A stretch of 23,551 nt of DNA from JALGWA01 sp964604955. GTDB taxonomy: Bacteria > Arandabacterota > Arandabacteria > Arandabacterales > JALGWA01. Made by a program: the position numbers and the translations under genes. The stretch lies in contig CAZSBE010000045.1 in NCBI GenBank assembly GCA_964604955.1, positions 1 to 23,551 of the forward strand, written 5' to 3'. Numbering within the stretch: the stretch's first letter is position 1; every line of letters begins with the position of its first letter. The notes beneath the pieces are model-generated. The model saw nothing but the letters and a program-made list of their open reading frames with translations, was not told the origin of the DNA and ran no database searches. Below, in pieces: positions 22,681 through 23,551 of this stretch.

Positions 22681-22859
22681 GAGGAAACGTCCCCCTGCGT
22701 TGGGCTCCCACTACGTCGTGAAACTGATAATGCAAATCACATGCCGCAGAGGGGGATTTAAGCCAGACTAACTCGTTGCCGTGGAGGCGATTACAAATCT
22801 GGATGCAAATCGGAATCACGAGTTGAGGGAAAAGCATTGCAGAACGCAAGACGAATTGC
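22681..22859. other. Leader region between the terminator and the HD-GYP gene
   Basis: 180 bp with no gene. ATGCAAATC occurs twice (22730 and 22803). ATTGCAGAACGCAAG (22836-22850) resembles the palindrome at 23079. No good second promoter was seen, so the HD-GYP gene may depend on read-through of the terminator at 22860-22893. Confidence 0.4.
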
Positions 22860-22893
22860 AAAAAGCAAGAAGGCGCTTACGCGCCTCCTTGCG
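22860..22893 (-). terminator. Rho-independent terminator in the leader of the HD-GYP gene
   Basis: In minus-strand RNA, GCAAG-x-AGGCGC pairs with GCGCCT-x-CTTGC (22866-22893; 11 pairs, one mismatch, 4-nt loop) and is followed by six U (22860-22865). It ends the tiny transcription unit starting near 23005 and stands 180 bp before the TTG of the HD-GYP gene. Confidence 0.85.
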
Positions 22894-22919
22894 TGTGATT
22901 CAGTGGAACTAAGGGAGAC

Positions 22920-22973
22920 CTAAAACTCTCCGTCCCAGAAAAAGCTTATCAACGTAAGCAGTGCTATTAACAT
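22920..22973 (-). CDS. 17-residue hydrophobic peptide, possible leader peptide
   Basis: The ORF encodes MLIALLTLISFFWDGEF. AAGGAG (22981-22986) lies seven bases before its ATG, a promoter with TTGACA is 40-65 bp upstream, and a strong terminator follows 27 bp after the stop codon. This set of signals makes translation likely. The peptide could be a small membrane peptide, a type I toxin-like product, or a leader peptide whose translation controls read-through into the HD-GYP gene. There is no run of one amino acid to point to a classical amino-acid attenuator. Confidence 0.65.
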   Translation of the reverse strand: MLIALLTLISFFWDGEF

Positions 22974-23011
22974 GACTTCACTCCTTGAATGTCTTTCCTT
23001 GATCCACCCGA

Positions 23012-23040
23012 ACTCTAGCACAGGGATTAGAGTCTGTCAA
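23012..23040 (-). promoter_or_regulatory. Promoter of the 17-codon unit and probably of the HD-GYP gene
   Basis: On the minus strand, TTGACA (23035-23040), a 17-bp spacer and TAGAGT (23012-23017). The predicted start near 23005 gives a 5' leader of about 32 nt before the ATG at 22973. Confidence 0.75.
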
Positions 23041-23078
23041 GCTATTTTTGCTCTTTTTCACAGTACCTTAAAAGGGTC

Positions 23079-23093
23079 ATTGCAGAATGCAAT
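23079..23093. promoter_or_regulatory. Palindrome ATTGCAGAATGCAAT, possible operator
   Basis: Six-base arms (ATTGCA/TGCAAT) around GAA, located between two divergent promoters, about 40 bp upstream of the leftward -35. A near copy (ATTGCAGAACGCAAG) is at 22836-22850. Confidence 0.4.
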
Positions 23094-23108
23094 ATCCCTC
23101 CCTGGCCC

Positions 23109-23133
23109 GCCCGGGCATCGGCTATTCCCGGGC
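23109..23133. repeat. GC-rich hairpin
   Basis: GCCCGGG (23109-23115) and CCCGGGC (23127-23133) pair perfectly around an 11-nt loop. No U-run follows on either strand. Role unknown. Confidence 0.5.
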
Positions 23134-23196
23134 TGGCATTGTCATCTCTAACCTATTGCCATAGAAGTAGTTACACCAACCACCGCCCTTCTTCGC

Positions 23197-23224
23197 TTGC
23201 CATAGGGCCCCTTTCTAGTAGTAT
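23197..23224 (+). promoter_or_regulatory. Candidate promoter of the rightward membrane protein gene
   Basis: TTGCCA (23197-23202), a 16-bp spacer and TAGTAT (23219-23224). The predicted start near 23231 gives a leader of about 55 nt with GGAGG eight bases before ATG 23287. Confidence 0.5.
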
Positions 23225-23286
23225 TAAGGTAATGTCGGGCTACGGCCACGATTCTGCGCCCTGAGCCCAAGATGGAGGCGATCACA

Positions 23287-23551
23287 ATGAAGCGAGTAAG
23301 CTGGCAGTTGGTGCTCGGAATAGCCCTCGTGGTTCTCTCGGCGGTGCTATACGCGGTCCATTATGCTGTTTTCCATGACGCCCATCATATTTTCATCTAT
23401 CTGGTGGGCGATGTGGCCTTCGTGCCCATCGAGGTGCTCCTCGTCACTCTCATAATCCACCGGGTGTTGAGCTCCAGGGAGCAGAGGATCCGTCTCCAGA
23501 AACTCAACATGGTGGTCGGGGCCTTTTTCAGCGAAGTGGGCACTTACCTGC
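23287..23551 (+). CDS. Conserved membrane protein, N-terminal part (3' end outside window)
   Basis: 88 residues are visible, beginning MKRVSWQLVLGIALVVLSAV. Two hydrophobic helices (~6-25 and ~36-58) are joined by a His-rich loop (VHYAVFHDAHH) and followed by a basic/charged helix (SSREQRIRLQKLNMVVGAFF). This N-terminus matches a widespread uncharacterised bacterial membrane family as I remember it; I cannot name it. ATG 23287 has GGAGG eight bases upstream. The gene diverges from the HD-GYP leader and may share its regulatory DNA. Confidence 0.8.
   Translation, partial: MKRVSWQLVLGIALVVLSAVLYAVHYAVFHDAHHIFIYLVGDVAFVPIEVLLVTLIIHRVLSSREQRIRLQKLNMVVGAFFSEVGTYL

Larger units (their letters stand above)
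22974..23286. other. Divergent intergenic region (313 bp)
   Basis: It holds the leftward promoter of the 17-codon unit (23012-23040), a palindrome (23079-23093), a GC hairpin (23109-23133) and a rightward promoter (23197-23224). No further gene was seen. Confidence 0.6.

Overview
The window is GC-rich DNA from a Gram-negative-like bacterium that secretes many large multidomain proteins. Three of its exported proteins end in a FlgD/type-A-like C-terminal beta-sandwich that closes on [KR]xLLR or similar. Others carry DUF11 repeats, Ca-binding DxDxDG loops or an M6 metalloprotease domain. This mix is typical of uncultured FCB-type lineages (Eisenbacteria, Krumholzibacteria and Latescibacteria are the kind of group meant). 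The taxonomic call is inference: there is no rRNA or marker gene here.

Layout. 1-2436 (+): 3' part of a large secreted protein. 2437-2943: lower-GC gap with a repeat, an orphan consensus promoter and a terminator. 2944-5746 (-): a MerR regulator and a VIT/VWA protein in a two-gene operon, with a palindromic operator inside the promoter. 5892-7370 (-): membrane M48 peptidase. 7632-13964 (-): three exported proteins (a fusion with a triplicated CxxC/HxxxH repeat, a Cys-rich/DUF11 protein and an M6 protease). 14324-19704 (-): a close-packed four-gene cluster with a secreted protein having Cys at every fifth residue, a small polytopic membrane protein, and two large paralogous membrane proteins with tandem GATase1/DUF4350-like domains. 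19795-22680 (-): membrane protein with two HD-GYP domains, one degenerate. 22860-23040 (-): a tiny transcription unit with promoter, RBS, 17-codon ORF and terminator, lying in the leader of the HD-GYP gene. 23287-end (+): start of a divergent conserved membrane protein.

Five copies of a 24-bp repeat sit in intergenic DNA just past stop codons. Two of them extend to a 29-bp perfect inverted pair that brackets the whole block of three exported-protein genes.

The best candidates for something undescribed are: (i) the 14324-19704 cluster, which pairs a secreted Cys-pentad protein with three membrane proteins; (ii) the CxxC-x27-HxxxHG triplicate protein, fused to a cytosolic-looking Cys motif domain; (iii) the leader-peptide/terminator unit ahead of the tandem HD-GYP gene. 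Nothing was searched against databases; family names come from motif recognition.
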